A stretch of DNA of 7,425 bases, taken from contig CAIKYE010000101.1 of NCBI GenBank assembly GCA_903831585.1, positions 1 through 7,425 of the forward strand, given 5' to 3'. The stretch is from an uncultured Micrococcales bacterium (GTDB lineage Bacteria; Actinomycetota; Actinomycetes; Actinomycetales; Microbacteriaceae). Positions 6,519-7,425 of the stretch are shown here, piece after piece. Numbering within the stretch: the stretch's first letter is position 1; each line of letters starts with the position of its first letter. The notes under the pieces were generated by a model, which was given only the letters and a program-made list of their open reading frames with translations, made no database searches and was not told the origin of the DNA. Position numbers and translations under genes: made by a program.

Positions 6519-7425
6519 CTAACATGCCGTGACCATCTGCGCCACTGCCCGGTCGCGAGCCCAGCGTTCTGCCTCAAGAACCGATTCGATAGTGAGTTCG
6601 CCTGCTGGTTCGTGGGCGTCGACAACTCGCTGAATTACTTCGACGATTTGATTGAAACCAATTTTGTTGCGGTGAAAAGCTTCGACTGCTTCTTCGTTAG
6701 CAGCGTTATAAACCGCGGGATAGGTGCTTGCCGCTTTGCCGACTTGGCGAGCCAAACTCACCGCGGTAAAAACGCTCTCGTTGAGCGGTTCGAATGTCCA
6801 CTCGTGCGCTTTCGTGAAGTCGACCGCGCTGACCGCGTTTTCAATTCGCTTTGGCCAAGACAAGCCGAGCGCAATCGGTAGCTTCATGTTCGGCGGTGAA
6901 CACTGCGCCATAGTCGAGCCGTCGAAGAACTCAACCATCGAGTGCACGACCGACTGCGGGTGCACCGTCACTTCGATGCGATCGATTTCGATGCCAAACA
7001 AAAGATGCGCTTCGATTAGCTCGAGTCCCTTGTTGACCATGGTTGCCGAATTCGTCGTGACGACTTTTCCCATGACCCAGGTTGGGTGCGCGAGTGCTTG
7101 TTGCGGTGTGACGTCTGTGAGCTGTTCGCGAGTGAAGCCACGAAATGGTCCGCCGGATGCGGTCAAGATCAACTTGCGAACTTCGCGAGGCTCCCCCGCA
7201 AGCAGGCACTGAGCAAGTGCCGAGTGCTCGCTATCGACCGGAACTATTTGGCCACGCGCGGCGGCATCCGTGACAAGACGACCTCCAACAATCAAAGATT
7301 CTTTGTTGGCAAGCGCGAGGGTCTTGCCGGTGCGAAGAGTTGCCAAGGTCGGACCGAGCCCAATTGAGCCGGTGATGCCGTTGACCACGACATCGGCTTC
7401 GGTTTGTTCGACCAACTGGGTAGCC
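6519..7425 (-). CDS. dxr: 1-deoxy-D-xylulose 5-phosphate reductoisomerase (5' end outside window)
   Basis: Dxr converts DXP to MEP with NADPH and a divalent metal, the committed step of the MEP isoprenoid pathway. The frame is open to the right edge, giving 301 visible residues and the natural TAG stop. By comparison with E. coli Dxr about 85 N-terminal residues are missing, including the NADPH-binding GSTGSIG loop and the true start. Visible signatures in order: [20 protein letters not shown] (metal-binding Asp and Glu), [35 protein letters not shown] (third metal ligand Glu), [12 protein letters not shown] and [15 protein letters not shown], followed by the C-terminal helical domain. No catalytic residue in the visible part is missing. 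It ends 43 bases before the protease gene, in the same orientation, consistent with co-transcription. Confidence 0.97.
   Translation of the reverse strand, partial: ATQLVEQTEADVVVNGITGSIGLGPTLATLRTGKTLALANKESLIVGGRLVTDAAARGQIVPVDSEHSALAQCLLAGEPREVRKLILTASGGPFRGFTREQLTDVTPQQALAHPTWVMGKVVTTNSATMVNKGLELIEAHLLFGIEIDRIEVTVHPQSVVHSMVEFFDGSTMAQCSPPNMKLPIALGLSWPKRIENAVSAVDFTKAHEWTFEPLNESVFTAVSLARQVGKAASTYPAVYNAANEEAVEAFHRNKIGFNQIVEVIQRVVDAHEPAGELTIESVLEAERWARDRAVAQMVTAC

Noticed and set aside
7350..7415. A possible complete dxr beginning at the TTG at 7413-7415
   Set aside because: The frame stays open to the window edge, and about 85 conserved N-terminal residues would be missing. The GITGSIGL near this point resembles the NADPH loop GSTGSIG, but it sits about 20 residues before ANKES, so it is a later element of the domain and not the true N-terminus.

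Overview
The window is one block of co-directional housekeeping genes, all on the minus strand. In transcription order (right to left) they are: dxr (5' end cut off by the window edge), a site-2 membrane protease of the Rip1/RseP type, ispG, proS, nusA, ylxR and infB (3' end cut off by the left edge). Intergenic gaps are only 40 to 70 bases and no genes overlap. I see no RNA gene, mobile element, CRISPR array or sign of transfer on either strand.

The order dxr - M50 protease - ispG ... proS ... nusA - ylxR - infB is the classic actinobacterial arrangement. Several protein features agree with Actinomycetota: an IF-2 N-terminus with RPGNNPF motifs and a Gly/Pro/Arg-rich linker, a short NusA ending after KH2, and a Rip1-like protease beside the isoprenoid genes. 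G+C looks moderate, roughly mid-50s percent by eye, and the region is tightly packed. That would suit a small-genome, moderate-GC member of Microbacteriaceae (for example a freshwater Rhodoluna/Aquiluna-like lineage). The family-level placement is inference; the phylum-level placement is well supported.

Right part (5180-7425 and 3960-5117): Dxr and IspG carry out two steps of the MEP pathway to isoprenoid precursors, and the intramembrane protease sits between them. Middle (2148-3911): ProS charges tRNA-Pro. Left (1-2107): NusA, the RNA-binding protein YlxR and IF-2 form the conserved transcription/translation cluster.

No wholly new system is evident. Points worth a second look are: (a) rimP, which normally sits directly upstream of nusA, is missing, with only 40 bases between proS and nusA; (b) the ylxR-infB gap can fold into two mutually exclusive hairpins, one reaching into the infB Shine-Dalgarno; (c) the nusA-ylxR gap also has nested inverted repeats; (d) proS lacks a recognisable ribosome binding site; and (e) NusA has an extra polar segment between its KH domains.
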